Shown: positions 1 through 8,306, counted from the first letter of the stretch. The stretch: 55,407 nucleotides of DNA from Novosphingobium lindaniclasticum LE124 (GCF_000445125.1 NZ_ATHL01000018.1:1-55407), one strand, 5' to 3'. A program made the numbers and translations. Notes: generated by a model not told the origin, from the letters alone.

Positions 1-1097
1 GTAGCGGGAGCGGGACGGGCTTGGGCCGGCGGCGAAGTCCTGTTCGCCGGGGCCGCGGCAGCCCAGCGGCCGACGCGGGCTCTTGCCAGCGTGCGGCGTT
101 CCTCCAGCGACTGTTCGCTCCAGCGCTCGCCGATGGTTCCGAGATCGCCGTCCAGACTGGGCGTGACGATGCGGGTCGTTGCCGACCAGCCGCCCAGGCT
201 GAACTGCGAGATCAGTCCTTCGCGGTCTATCGCCATGGCCAGAGCTTCGCGATTGACAGGATCTGCAAGGAAGCCCTTGTCGTTCATGACCTTGAGACCG
301 AACAGGCCGACTACCGGATCCACCTGGATCGTTCCGCGCAGGATGCCCACCGAGCGGGTAAGCGGAAAATCCTGTATCTCGCCCCCCAGGACGAGATCGA
401 CAGTGCCGGCATTGAAAGCCTCGACGGCGCTCGCCCCGTTCAACGCGCGAAGATCGATGCGGCGCGTGCGCTGCGGCCAATTTTCCACTGCCGGAAGGCC
501 GAGGCTGGCGGGGTCGATCGGCACCAGGCGCGCCATGTTCCCGCTGAGCTCGAAGCGCATCGGCCCCGCCCCGCGCTGCTTGAAGGTCAGGCCGAGTTCG
601 GGCTGGGCCAGTAGCTGGAGGAGATAGGGCATGGGCCGGTCGAGCCGGATTTCCACGACTCGCCCGGCCATCGTGCGGATATCATCGATACCGGCCACGT
701 CCTGGGCAAGCGGCGTATCGCCCAGCGCGTCGAGCGCCGCTTGCAGCGACTTCTTCGCCGACTCGGCCGTAAGCGCGTCTCCCGAGGCCCAATCGCCGTC
801 GCGTAGACGGAAGATATAGCTCTGGCCATCGTCGGTGACGATCCAGCGATCCGCCAAAGCCGGGATGACGCGGCCTTTCTCGTCGAACGATACGAGGCCC
901 TCGGTGGTGGAGGCGCGGACCAGCCTGGCTGCCGGGCCCGCGTCTTCTTCGGCCTGACCGGCCTCGCCGCCGAACGGATCGGCGGAAGCATCGATGACCG
1001 CCACGCTCAGCGCGGAATTGTCCGGAGCACTGCACGCTGCAAGCGCCAGCGCGCCCAGGGGAACCAGGGTCCGAAAGGCTTTGCAGGCGGCGAACAT
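1..1097 (-). CDS. ABC-type peptide transporter substrate-binding lipoprotein (partial)
   Basis: An open frame runs from ATG at 1097 off the left edge, so the C-terminus is missing. The N-terminus is a lipoprotein signal peptide ending in the lipobox LALAAC (Cys22), so the product should be anchored in the periplasm. About 345 further residues resemble the SBP_bac_5 (oligopeptide/dipeptide-binding) family: the stretch GLVSFDEKGRVIPALADRW, then VTDDGQSYIFRLRDGDWASG, and later DPVNREALAMAIDRE are typical of it. The family delivers peptides, nickel or similar ligands to an ABC permease; no permease is visible here, so the ligand is unknown. The seen part is shorter than the usual 500 or so residues only because of truncation. 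Confidence 0.8.
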   Translation of the reverse strand, partial: MFAACKAFRTLVPLGALALAACSAPDNSALSVAVIDASADPFGGEAGQAEEDAGPAARLVRASTTEGLVSFDEKGRVIPALADRWIVTDDGQSYIFRLRDGDWASGDALTAESAKKSLQAALDALGDTPLAQDVAGIDDIRTMAGRVVEIRLDRPMPYLLQLLAQPELGLTFKQRGAGPMRFELSGNMARLVPIDPASLGLPAVENWPQRTRRIDLRALNGASAVEAFNAGTVDLVLGGEIQDFPLTRSVGILRGTIQVDPVVGLFGLKVMNDKGFLADPVNREALAMAIDREGLISQFSLGGWSATTRIVTPSLDGDLGTIGERWSEQSLEERRTLARARVGRWAAAAPANRTSPPAQARPAPA

Positions 1098-1197
1098 GGA
1101 TTTCAGCCCTAATCGATTTGCAGCGCCGCGCAATCGCCGGGCTGCCGCATCGCGGATTTTCCTGATCCGCCAGAGCGCGCGGCTCCGGCAGCCGGGC

Positions 1198-1575
1198 TTA
1201 GAGCTTGCGCAAGTTCCGGCTTTCCGGCGTGGCGGGCGAATATTGCGCTTCGTAGGTGCGAACGAAATTCGGCTTGTCGTCGGCGACCGGCGCGGCGGCG
1301 GATCGCGCCAGTTTCGGGTCGATTTCCTCGGTGAAGGCGACGCCGAAACGGTTTTCCTGCACCCAGGCGATCGTGCCCGAGATCCATCCGACGTTGCGGA
1401 TGTTCACGGCGACCAGAGTGCCGCGCACGACCTGGAGTCCACCTTCGCCCATCATGCCGCCGGCCGACAGGTTGCGGACCTTGATCCGGTACTCGCCGTC
1501 CATGCCGTCGATGCGCAAGTCTGCCATGAGGAACAGGCTGTCGCGCGCGATCTGGCGATTTTCGATCTGGGTCAT
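1198..1575 (-). CDS. PilZ domain protein (probable c-di-GMP receptor)
   Basis: This is a single-domain protein of 125 residues. The two PilZ ligand motifs are visible: RQIAR (R7xxxR11) and NLSAGG (N35xS37xxG40), followed by the beta-barrel stretch IAWVQENRFGVAFTE. PilZ domains bind cyclic di-GMP and control motility, exopolysaccharide or surface behaviour by protein contact. With no partner domain, the output is not predictable. I chose ATG 1575 because the domain starts right after it; the frame continues upstream to 1794 without any recognisable protein. The gene stands alone between the lipoprotein gene and dksA, all on the minus strand. Confidence 0.85.
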   Translation of the reverse strand: MTQIENRQIARDSLFLMADLRIDGMDGEYRIKVRNLSAGGMMGEGGLQVVRGTLVAVNIRNVGWISGTIAWVQENRFGVAFTEEIDPKLARSAAAPVADDKPNFVRTYEAQYSPATPESRNLRKL

Positions 1576-1768
1576 GGGTTCTCGTCCGGCGGTCGATCCG
1601 GCGATGATACCACGAACCACGGCCCGCGATAGCCATCGCCCACGCGCGAAGCGTGTTTGCCTTCGATAGCTAGGCGCGAATGGCAAAGAAAGCCTTAACG
1701 CCCCGCCACTGGAGAGAGGCCGGGCATCTCGACCAAGCGGGGCGAAAGGCTGCAAAATCGCGCGAGGA

Positions 1769-2227
1769 TCACTCCTCGCGAGATACTTTCTCACGCCGCT
1801 CGTGCGCTTCCTGGGCCTCCACCGTCATGGTGGCGATCGGACGCGCTTCGAGACGGCCGAGGCCGATCGGTTCGCCGGTCACTTCGCAGTAGCCGTATTC
1901 GCCTTCCTCGATGCGCCGCAGGGCGGAATCGATCTTGGCGATCAGCTTGCGCTGGCGGTCGCGGGTGCGCAGTTCGATGCCCCAGTCGGTCTCGCTGGAG
2001 GCGCGATCGTTGAGATCGGGCTCCCGGATCGGACCGTCCTGAAGCTGAGCCAGCGTACCGGCAGAGGCATCGAGGATCGATTTCTTCCACGCGAGCAAAA
2101 GGCGCTGGAAGTAGTCTTGCTGAGCCTCGCACATGTAGGCTTCGTTCTCGACCGGAACGTAGGAACCGCCAAGCATGCGCTTGGCTTTGGCGAGGACATC
2201 AATTTCGTCAGCTAGGGCCGTTGCCAT
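1769..2227 (-). CDS. dksA: RNA polymerase-binding transcription factor DksA
   Basis: A 152-residue DksA/TraR-family protein. DksA enters the RNA polymerase secondary channel and works with ppGpp to control rRNA and amino-acid promoters. The N-terminal coiled-coil region is followed by the C-terminal finger segment GEYGYCEVTGEPIGLGRLEA and RPIATMTVEAQEAHE. The E. coli protein has four zinc cysteines in this segment; here only one remains, the others being replaced by Thr, Glu and Gln. This matches the zinc-poor form known from alphaproteobacteria. The gene is probably monocistronic, with a long 5' region (2228-2590) before the next gene. Confidence 0.92.
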   Translation of the reverse strand: MATALADEIDVLAKAKRMLGGSYVPVENEAYMCEAQQDYFQRLLLAWKKSILDASAGTLAQLQDGPIREPDLNDRASSETDWGIELRTRDRQRKLIAKIDSALRRIEEGEYGYCEVTGEPIGLGRLEARPIATMTVEAQEAHERREKVSREE

Positions 2228-2590
2228 CCAGAGAATCTCCGCACGAATCCCCCCGATCTGCCTACGCCCTGCGACCCCGGATTATTTCCAGTGGCCTCCG
2301 GCAAACCGCGGTGCGGCGGCCTATAGGGCCGCCTATTTACCTGCACAAGGCTATAACCATGACAGTCCACAAAAAACCTGAAATGCCCCATCGGCCATGC
2401 GCAGGTTCCATCCGCAGTCTTGCACCGTAAACTTACAGGGAATGCTTCAAGTTCATCCTTAACGCTTTGTTGCCCAGGATGGTGCCAGCCCTGGTGCACC
2501 GGCCGTAAAGGGCCGAAAACACGGCGTTAGCTGAATGTGGAACTCTGCTGGATCACAAAAGGACGCCGATGGGCGGCCAAGGAGGCCGAC
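2228..2590. other. Intergenic region upstream of dksA and the Sel1-like gene
   Basis: This 363-base stretch separates divergent genes and should carry promoters for both. The short frames inside it show no family resemblance or convincing ribosome-binding site. The only clear signal is AAGGAGG directly upstream of 2591. I found no repeat or RNA structure that I would defend. Confidence 0.5.
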
Positions 2591-2875
2591 ATGGAACCGG
2601 ACGCGCTTGTTGTTGCCGATCGTCTTTCCCGCGCGGCCTTCGGCGACCTTTCCGTCTGCTTCGACCTCGGAATCGCGTTTTCGACGGGGAGCCATGGAGC
2701 GGCATGCGACCTCATCGAAGCGCACAAGTGGTTCAATCTGGCGGCGGTTCATGGCGATGAGGAGGCGTCGCATTGCCGCAGCGAAGTGGCGGAGGACATG
2801 TCGGCCCAGGATATCGCGGAGGCCCAGCGCCGTGCCCGCCAATGGCTGTCGGCCTCCTTGCGAAAGGCGGCCTAG
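2591..2875 (+). CDS. Small Sel1-repeat-like protein
   Basis: A 94-residue protein. The segment EAHKWFNLAAVHGDEEA matches the core of a Sel1/TPR-like repeat (alpha-alpha hairpin with a KWF.LAA.HGD signature), probably one full and one partial repeat; the tail is basic. Sel1 repeats mediate protein contacts, but no partner can be named. The start at 2591 was chosen because a strong AAGGAGG lies just upstream; an earlier in-frame ATG at 2537 lacks one. There is no signal peptide, so it is probably cytoplasmic. Its 3' end overlaps the 3' end of the convergent gene by four bases. Confidence 0.7.
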   Translation: MEPDALVVADRLSRAAFGDLSVCFDLGIAFSTGSHGAACDLIEAHKWFNLAAVHGDEEASHCRSEVAEDMSAQDIAEAQRRARQWLSASLRKAA

Positions 2876-4020
2876 GCCTTCCGGAAAGGCGTGCGTTCGT
2901 CCAGTAGCAGCTGGTCCCCAGCAATGCCGGCCCGTTCCTGCTCCAGATAGTCCGCGATCGCCGCGCGCAGTCCTTCATGAACGATGTAATGCGCGGAAAC
3001 CGTCCGCACCGGCTCGTAGCCCCGGGCGAGTTTGTGGCCGCCTTGCGCCCCTGCTTCGACGCGGGACAGACCCATGGCGATCGCGGCATCTATCGCCTGG
3101 TAGTAGCAGAGTTCGAAATGAAGGAACGGCTTGTCCACCACGGCGCCCCAGTAGCGACCGTAGAGCGCTTCGTTGCCGATGAAGTTCAGCGCTCCTGCCA
3201 CGGCGCGGCCATCGATATAGGCCAGCACCAGCAGGATGCGATCCGCCATCGTCTCGCCCAGCAAAGAGAAGGCCTCGCGTGTCAGGTAGGGATGGCCCCA
3301 CTTGCGCGCGCCGGTGTCCTGGTAGAACGACCAGAACGCGTCCCAGTGCTCCTCGCGGAGATCGCCCCCGGAGAGCACGCGGATCTCGACGCCATCCTGC
3401 GCCCTTTCGCGTTCCTTGCGGATGTCCTTGCGTTTGCGCGAGGAGAGGGCGGCGAGGAACGCATCGAAATCGGGATAGCCCCGGTTTTCCCAGTGGAACT
3501 GTATATCCTCGCGCAGCAGCCAGCCGGCCGCTTCGAACAGCGGCACCTGGGCAGGCTCGATGAAAGTCGCGTGGGCCGAGGAAAGGCCGTTGTCGCGGCA
3601 GACCGACTCGGCGGCGGCGATCAGGGCCGGAGCGAGTTCCGGGTGCGGCGTCAGCAGGCGCGGGCCGGTCGCCGGGGTGAAAGGAACCGCAATCTGCAGC
3701 TTGGGATAGTACGATCCGCCTGCCCGGTGCCAAGCATCCGCCCAGGCGTGGTCGAACACGTATTCGCCCTGACTGTGCTGCTTGAGATAGGCGGGAAGCG
3801 CCGCTGCCAGCCGCCCAGTCGGTCCCGCAATGGTGATCGGAACCGGCGTCCAGCCGCTGCTGCCGCCGACGCTGCCGGATTCCTCCATGGCCGCGAGGAA
3901 GGCGTGGGAGACGAAGGGATTGCCGCCCCCCGTAAGGGCGTCCCATTCGCCGGCGGGAAGGCCGCTCACCGCGCCATGAAGCCGGGCGACGAATTCGGTG
4001 CCGCTGTTCCCGGCGCTCAC
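2872..4020 (-). CDS. FemAB/GNAT-like acyltransferase (COG3146, DUF482 family)
   Basis: A 382-residue protein of the family annotated as 'peptidogalycan biosynthesis' or GNAT N-acetyltransferase (DUF482). Characteristic stretches are NPFVSHAFLAAMEESG near the N-terminus, YVFDHAWADAWHRAG, the basic run SSRKRKDIRKERERA, and the C-terminal GNAT-like half with YGRYWGA, FELCYYQAIDAA and GAQGGHKLARGYEP. The substrate is not experimentally established for most members. The start ATG (4020) overlaps the stop of the upstream glycerophosphodiesterase gene by four bases (ATGA type), so it is the last gene of a translationally coupled minus-strand operon. Confidence 0.85.
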   Translation of the reverse strand: MSAGNSGTEFVARLHGAVSGLPAGEWDALTGGGNPFVSHAFLAAMEESGSVGGSSGWTPVPITIAGPTGRLAAALPAYLKQHSQGEYVFDHAWADAWHRAGGSYYPKLQIAVPFTPATGPRLLTPHPELAPALIAAAESVCRDNGLSSAHATFIEPAQVPLFEAAGWLLREDIQFHWENRGYPDFDAFLAALSSRKRKDIRKERERAQDGVEIRVLSGGDLREEHWDAFWSFYQDTGARKWGHPYLTREAFSLLGETMADRILLVLAYIDGRAVAGALNFIGNEALYGRYWGAVVDKPFLHFELCYYQAIDAAIAMGLSRVEAGAQGGHKLARGYEPVRTVSAHYIVHEGLRAAIADYLEQERAGIAGDQLLLDERTPFRKA

Positions 4021-4787
4021 GCCGGTTCTTCCGAGGGGCGTTCGAAGATCACCGCATCGGCATGGATGCCGGCGCGCTCGTGATGGTCGGGGCGGCGTAC
4101 CGTCCAGGTCGCCACGGGCAGGCCGCGCTTGCGCTGCGCGGCGGCGAAGCGGTTGGGCAGGTCGCGGATATCGTAGGCGAGGAAGTCGGGCCGCGCCTGC
4201 CAGAGCGCAAGGCGCCGCCGGATCTTGCCGGGCAGGGCGCGATGCTCGCCTTCCGAGACGATCAGCCCGCGTACGGTGTTCGGCGAGTGTTGGCTATACC
4301 AATGCGAGACGCGCGGATCGAAGCTCATCACCGCATGCAGGCCGGTGTAGCCTTCCAGGACCCGCCGCACGGCCAGGCACAGCGCGGCGAGGCGGGTGCC
4401 GCGCGAGGATTTCAACTCGATCAGCACCGGCTTGCGGCCGCCGATCAGGGTGAGGGCCTGGCGCAGGCTGGGGATGCTCTCCGCCGTTCCGCCGAGCGTT
4501 ACCGCGGCGAGTTGGGCCGCGCTGCGGCGCGCAATCTCGCCGGTCTCGCCGGTAAGCCGGTCCAGGACCGTATCGTGGAAAACCACGGGCGTACCGTCCC
4601 CCGCGCGCTGCACGTCGAGTTCGATCCCGTGACCTTCCTCGATCGCCAGCCGGAACGCCGCGAGCGAGTTTTCGGGAATTACCGCGCCGTGCAGCCCGCG
4701 ATGGGCATAGTCGTGTTCACCGATCCACTCGACCTTGCGCGGGTCGGGCGGCGGCGAACACCAGCGATCAAGCAGGGCGAACGGCAA
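4017..4787 (-). CDS. Glycerophosphodiester phosphodiesterase family protein
   Basis: A GDPD-fold enzyme of about 256 residues, expected to hydrolyse glycerophosphodiesters to glycerol-3-phosphate and an alcohol. The active-site set is visible: AHRG (H29, R30), the ENSLAAF motif, ELDV (E56, D58) and VVFHD (H71). A late Trp motif TWTVRRP is also typical. There is no ATG in the right place; a TTG at 4787, inside the end of the ridA-like gene, gives a family-sized protein, and the longer frame to 4853 only reads ridA out of frame. The start is therefore tentative. No signal peptide is seen. It overlaps its neighbours on both sides. Confidence 0.82.
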   Translation of the reverse strand: MPFALLDRWCSPPPDPRKVEWIGEHDYAHRGLHGAVIPENSLAAFRLAIEEGHGIELDVQRAGDGTPVVFHDTVLDRLTGETGEIARRSAAQLAAVTLGGTAESIPSLRQALTLIGGRKPVLIELKSSRGTRLAALCLAVRRVLEGYTGLHAVMSFDPRVSHWYSQHSPNTVRGLIVSEGEHRALPGKIRRRLALWQARPDFLAYDIRDLPNRFAAAQRKRGLPVATWTVRRPDHHERAGIHADAVIFERPSEEPA

Positions 4788-5232
4788 CGATGGCGTCCAC
4801 TTCGACGGCAGCCCCCAGCGGCAGCACCGGCACGCCGACGGCGCTGCGGGCATGCTTGCCCTCTTCGCCGAACACCGCCACCATAAGCTCCGAAGCGCCG
4901 TTCGCCACTTTCGGCTGGTCGGTGAAGTCCCCCGTGGAATTGACGAAGGCGCCCAGCTTGACCACGCGCTCCACGCGGTCGAGCGAGCCGAGCGCGGCCT
5001 TGAGCTGGGCCAGGATCATCACGGCGCAGGCCTGCGCCGCCTCGATGCCCGCTTCCAGCGCGACGTCCTCGCCCAAGCGGCCAGTCACCAGCTTGCTCTC
5101 GACGAAAGGCAGCTGCCCCGAAACATGGGCGAGGCCGCCCGCGACGACGACCGGCACGTAAGCCGCTACCGGCGCTGCGGGTTCGGGGAGCGTAAGGCCA
5201 AGTTCGGCCAGGCGGGATTCGATTGCACTCAT
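4768..5232 (-). CDS. RidA family protein (YjgF/YER057c/UK114)
   Basis: A 154-residue Rid-superfamily protein, the longer COG0251 type. Seen: VAGGLAHVSGQLPF near the N-terminus, the ACAVMILAQLKAALGSLDRV helix, and ARSAVGVPVLPLGAAVEVDA with the conserved Arg (R129) that in RidA holds the substrate carboxylate. RidA deaminates reactive enamine/imine intermediates made by PLP enzymes; whether this divergent member keeps that activity is not known from sequence. It lies 31 bases after the HAD gene and overlaps the following glycerophosphodiesterase gene. Confidence 0.88.
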   Translation of the reverse strand: MSAIESRLAELGLTLPEPAAPVAAYVPVVVAGGLAHVSGQLPFVESKLVTGRLGEDVALEAGIEAAQACAVMILAQLKAALGSLDRVERVVKLGAFVNSTGDFTDQPKVANGASELMVAVFGEEGKHARSAVGVPVLPLGAAVEVDAIVAVRPA

Positions 5233-5263
5233 CTTGGCGTCTTCCTTGTCGGGGGAGCGGGTT

Positions 5264-5920
5264 TCAGGATTGGCTATGCTCGGCCTCTTCGCGTGTCAGC
5301 CAGCCGATCAGCCAGGGCGCGGCATCCGGCCAGCGGTCGATCCGGGCATGGGCATGGCCGGCGAGGTGGGCGCAGGCGATATGCGGGGCGAGCAGCGGCT
5401 CGGCGCAGAAGTGCAGGCGGCCGACCTCGGGCGTCACCGCCGCCACCGAGTCGTGGTGCTGGGCCAGATCGTCCACGAAGACCGCGCGCGACGGCTGGTA
5501 TTCGTCGAGAATGGCCTTGAGCGCCGGCCCTTTCGGACCCTGGTTGGTAAAGATGCGCAAGTCCAGGCCATGCTCCGCCAGTTGCAGGCGGCGGGCTTCC
5601 TGCCGGAAATCCATGAGATTGGTCAGCACGACCACGTCGGCATGGTGGGAAATTTCGCCCAGGGCCTCCACGGCGCCGTCCACCGGGGTCTGCCGATGCA
5701 TCTGCCCATCGAAGAACTTGTTCAGCAGCGACCACATCGCTGCCGGTTCCAGCACTTCGCCGGAGCCGGTGTGACGCATGGCGCCGGAAAACTCGCCGCG
5801 ATCGAACGTGAAGGTTACGCCCTCTTCCTCGGCCAGCCAGTCACGGAAGTGCGAGACCATGTAGAGCAGCACTTCGTCGCAATCGGTGATGAGCAGGGGG
5901 CGACCCGAGCGCCGCGTCAT
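5264..5920 (-). CDS. HAD-superfamily hydrolase-like protein
   Basis: A 218-residue haloacid dehalogenase-fold protein. Motif I is TDCDEVLLY (nucleophile D13, D15), motif II VVLTNLMD, a Lys in NQGPKGPALK for motif III, and motif IV AVFVDDLAQHHDS. All catalytic positions are present, so it is likely an active phosphatase-type enzyme; the substrate cannot be told. A helical cap lies between motifs I and II. The ATG at 5920 overlaps the stop of the DUF3572 gene by four bases, indicating coupled translation in the operon. Confidence 0.8.
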   Translation of the reverse strand: MTRRSGRPLLITDCDEVLLYMVSHFRDWLAEEEGVTFTFDRGEFSGAMRHTGSGEVLEPAAMWSLLNKFFDGQMHRQTPVDGAVEALGEISHHADVVVLTNLMDFRQEARRLQLAEHGLDLRIFTNQGPKGPALKAILDEYQPSRAVFVDDLAQHHDSVAAVTPEVGRLHFCAEPLLAPHIACAHLAGHAHARIDRWPDAAPWLIGWLTREEAEHSQS

Positions 5921-6126
5921 GCGCCCAGCCTTTCGCGTGCGCGCGCCAGCACTTCCGGCGTCACTTCAAGCGCATCGGCGGCGGAGAGCAGGTCAGGCTC
6001 ATGCGAGCAAAGGAATTCCAGCACCGCCGCCATCGTCGCAGGCTCGCCCAGCGAGGCGCGCAGCACGTCGGGGGTCAGGCCGGTCAGCGACAGGAAACGC
6101 TCTGCGCGGCCCTGGTCCGCCAGCAC
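5917..6126 (-). CDS. DUF3572 family protein (start uncertain)
   Basis: The coding part from GTG 6126 gives 69 residues with the family core DQGRAERFLSLTGL and LEFLCSHEPDLL. DUF3572 proteins are small, cytoplasmic, of unknown function and typical of alphaproteobacteria, where they often sit next to divK/pleD-type regulators, as here. The frame remains open upstream and reads DPQALALAALGW, which looks like the real family N-terminus, so translation probably starts earlier. There is no ATG, GTG or TTG in that extension up to 6198; only CTG (6198) or ATT (6192) are available. It heads the minus-strand operon and is divergent from divK. Confidence 0.72.
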   Translation of the reverse strand: MLADQGRAERFLSLTGLTPDVLRASLGEPATMAAVLEFLCSHEPDLLSAADALEVTPEVLARARERLGA

Positions 6127-6255
6127 CCAGCCGAGCGCGGCGAGCGCCAGAGCCTGCGGGTCCTGCGATGGGGATGGCGACTCTCGAAGAATTGTCAGTC
6201 TCGCTTGCGTGTCATAGAGCGGGTGTTCCCGACCTAGATGGTGATCCCGCGTCGA

Positions 6256-6618
6256 ATGGCAAAGCGTATCCTAGTTGTCGAGGACAACGACCTCAATCGA
6301 AAGCTCTTTTGCGACGTGCTCAGGAGCCAGGGCTTCGCCGTGGAGCCGGTAGCCGATGGCCTCGACGCGCTGGAGCGCGCGCGAGAATTCGTGCCGAACC
6401 TCGTCATCATGGACATCCAGCTGCCCAACGTCTCGGGGCTCGACCTGATCGAGGCGGCCAAGAAGGACACCGTCTTGCGGACGATACCGGTGCTTGCCGT
6501 CACCGCCTATGCGGGCAAGGGCGACGAGGAGCGCATCCGCGAGGCGGGGGCGGAAGGCTATCTCGCCAAGCCGGTCTCCATCGGCCCCTTCATGCAGGCA
6601 GTCCGCGCGCTTCTGTAA
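6256..6618 (+). CDS. divK: Single-domain response regulator DivK
   Basis: A 120-residue stand-alone receiver domain closely resembling Caulobacter DivK: MAKRILVVEDNDLNRKLF, the acceptor D53 in IMDIQLPNVSGLDL, then AVTAYAGKGDEERIREAG and the conserved Lys in LAKPVSI. DivK is phosphorylated by DivJ and dephosphorylated by PleC, and controls CtrA through DivL/CckA; those partners are outside the window. The start at 6256 matches the Caulobacter N-terminus; an in-frame ATG lies six codons upstream at 6238. The gene is followed by a palindrome-rich 187-base spacer before the acyl carrier protein gene. Confidence 0.92.
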   Translation: MAKRILVVEDNDLNRKLFCDVLRSQGFAVEPVADGLDALERAREFVPNLVIMDIQLPNVSGLDLIEAAKKDTVLRTIPVLAVTAYAGKGDEERIREAGAEGYLAKPVSIGPFMQAVRALL

Positions 6619-6639
6619 AGGGAATCTGCCCGTCGCCAT

Positions 6640-6713
6640 CGTCACCCTGGATGCGTTCGGGGTGACGACAGTATGGACGGATAAGTCCATCCGCCCCTCC
6701 CCCGCGGGGGAGG
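6640..6713. repeat. Family-B palindromic repeat (diverged) plus GC-rich palindrome
   Basis: Arms CGTCACCC (6640-6647) and GGGTGACG (6660-6667) form a hairpin like other family-B copies in the window. It is followed by a near-perfect GC palindrome at 6696-6713 (CCTCCCCC, GC, GGGGGAGG). The pair lies just after divK and could also end its transcript, although no T-run follows. Confidence 0.6.
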
Positions 6714-6805
6714 ATTGCGCTAGAGGCTGCTTGACAGTTTGCCCCGCCGCCGCTTTTGCGCCGCAATTATCGGCCAGAGCGCCGCCCGAAATGACCGGAG
6801 TTGAA

Positions 6806-7051
6806 ATGACCATGGACCGCGCAGAGACCTCGGCCCGCATCGCCGCGCTGATCGAGCCCTTCAACAAGAAGGGCGTGGCCGTGACCGACGCGACCCGCTT
6901 CACCGACGACCTTGAATTCGACAGCCTGACCGTCATGGACTTCGTCGCCGCCATCGAAGACGAATTCGACATCATCATCTCGATGAACCAGCAGGCCGAG
7001 ATCGAGAACTACGGCCAGCTCGTGGACGCCGTGGTCAAGCTTCAGGGCTGA
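6806..7051 (+). CDS. Acyl carrier protein associated with serine palmitoyltransferase
   Basis: An 81-residue acyl carrier protein. The phosphopantetheine attachment motif is DLEFDSLTVMDF with Ser40; the following acidic helix is EDEFDIIISM. Its position 13 bases ahead of spt is the arrangement known in sphingolipid-producing alphaproteobacteria, where this dedicated carrier (AcpR type) supplies the acyl chain to serine palmitoyltransferase. The ATG at 6806 has GGAG at 6797-6800; ATGs at 6791 and 6812 are possible but worse placed. It is too different from fatty-acid AcpP to be the main carrier. Confidence 0.88.
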   Translation: MTMDRAETSARIAALIEPFNKKGVAVTDATRFTDDLEFDSLTVMDFVAAIEDEFDIIISMNQQAEIENYGQLVDAVVKLQG

Positions 7052-7064
7052 GGAATTTTCCGCG

Positions 7065-8300
7065 ATGACCGACATGCTCAGCGATAACGAAACGCAAGGC
7101 GTCACCGACCTGTTCAGCAAGTTCGATCCCCTGATCGAAATGCGCCGCGACCTGCTTTCCACGGGCGTCACCGATCCGTTCGGCCTCGTCATGGAAAAGG
7201 TGATCTCGCCCACCGTCGCCCTGTGCAACGGGCGCGAGACGATCCTGCTCGGCACTTACAACTACATGGGCATGACCTTCGATCCCGACGTGATCGCGGC
7301 GGGCAAGCAGGCGCTGGACGACTTCGGCGCCGGCACCACCGGTAGCCGCGTGCTCAACGGCACTTACGCCGGGCACAAGGCGGTCGAGGAAGCGCTATGC
7401 GACTTCTACGACATGAAGCATGCCATGGTGTTCTCCACCGGCTACCAGGCCAACCTCGGGATCATCTCGACGATCGCCGGCAAGGGTGACTACATCGTCC
7501 TCGACATCGACAGCCACGCCTCGATCTGGGACGGCTGCAAGATGGGCGATGCCGAAGTCGTGCCTTTCAAGCACAACGACATCGAGGCGATGGAAAAGCG
7601 CCTGCGCCGCATTCCCAAGGGCGCGGGCAAGCTGGTCGTGCTGGAAGGCGTCTACTCGATGCTGGGCGATATCGCCCCGCTCAAGGAGATGATCGCGGTC
7701 GCCAAGAAGTATGGCGCCATGGTGCTGGTGGACGAAGCGCACTCGATGGGCTTCATCGGCCCCAACGGTCGCGGCGTGGCCGAGGACCAGGGCTGCCTCG
7801 ATGACGTGGACTTCGTGATCGGCACGTTCTCCAAGTCGGTCGGCACGGTCGGCGGCTTCTGCGTCTCGAACCACCCCAAGTTCGAGATCATGCGCCTGGT
7901 CTGCCGTCCCTACGTCTTCACCGCCAGCCTGCCGCCCAGCGTCGTCGCCACCGCGACCACCTCGATCCGCAAGCTGATGACAGCCGCCGAAAAGCGCGCG
8001 CACCTCTGGGAAAGCTCGCGCACGCTGCACAAGGGCCTGACGGATGCGGGCTTCCAGCTCGGCACGGACGAGCCGCAGAGCGCGATCATCGCCGTCATCA
8101 TGCCCGATCTCGAACGCGGCGCGATGATGTGGGAAGCCCTGCTGCACGAAGGCCTCTACGTGAACCTCGCGCGTCCGCCGGCAACCCCCGCCAACATGAC
8201 CCTGCTGCGCTGCTCGCTCTGCGCCGAACACTCGGCCGAACAGGTGCAGCAGATCATCGGCATGTTCACCCGCGCGGGCAAGACGGCCGGAATCCTCTGA
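7065..8300 (+). CDS. spt: Serine palmitoyltransferase
   Basis: A 411-residue alpha-oxoamine synthase. It condenses serine with a long-chain acyl thioester to 3-ketosphinganine, the first step of sphingolipid synthesis; PLP-dependent, soluble homodimer. Compared with the structurally known Sphingomonas enzyme the numbering is offset by eight: H151 (ring stacking), D223 and H226 in LVDEAHSMGF, the Schiff-base K257 in GTFSKSVGTVGG, and R370 in NLARPPATP that binds the substrate carboxylate. All are present, so it should be active. It forms a two-gene unit with the upstream acyl carrier protein. Later sphingolipid genes are not in this window. Confidence 0.95.
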   Translation: MTDMLSDNETQGVTDLFSKFDPLIEMRRDLLSTGVTDPFGLVMEKVISPTVALCNGRETILLGTYNYMGMTFDPDVIAAGKQALDDFGAGTTGSRVLNGTYAGHKAVEEALCDFYDMKHAMVFSTGYQANLGIISTIAGKGDYIVLDIDSHASIWDGCKMGDAEVVPFKHNDIEAMEKRLRRIPKGAGKLVVLEGVYSMLGDIAPLKEMIAVAKKYGAMVLVDEAHSMGFIGPNGRGVAEDQGCLDDVDFVIGTFSKSVGTVGGFCVSNHPKFEIMRLVCRPYVFTASLPPSVVATATTSIRKLMTAAEKRAHLWESSRTLHKGLTDAGFQLGTDEPQSAIIAVIMPDLERGAMMWEALLHEGLYVNLARPPATPANMTLLRCSLCAEHSAEQVQQIIGMFTRAGKTAGIL

Positions 8301-8306
8301 CGAAAC

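Noticed and set aside
2212..2499. 95-codon minus-strand frame upstream of dksA
   Set aside because: It overlaps the dksA start, has no ribosome-binding site and no family resemblance.
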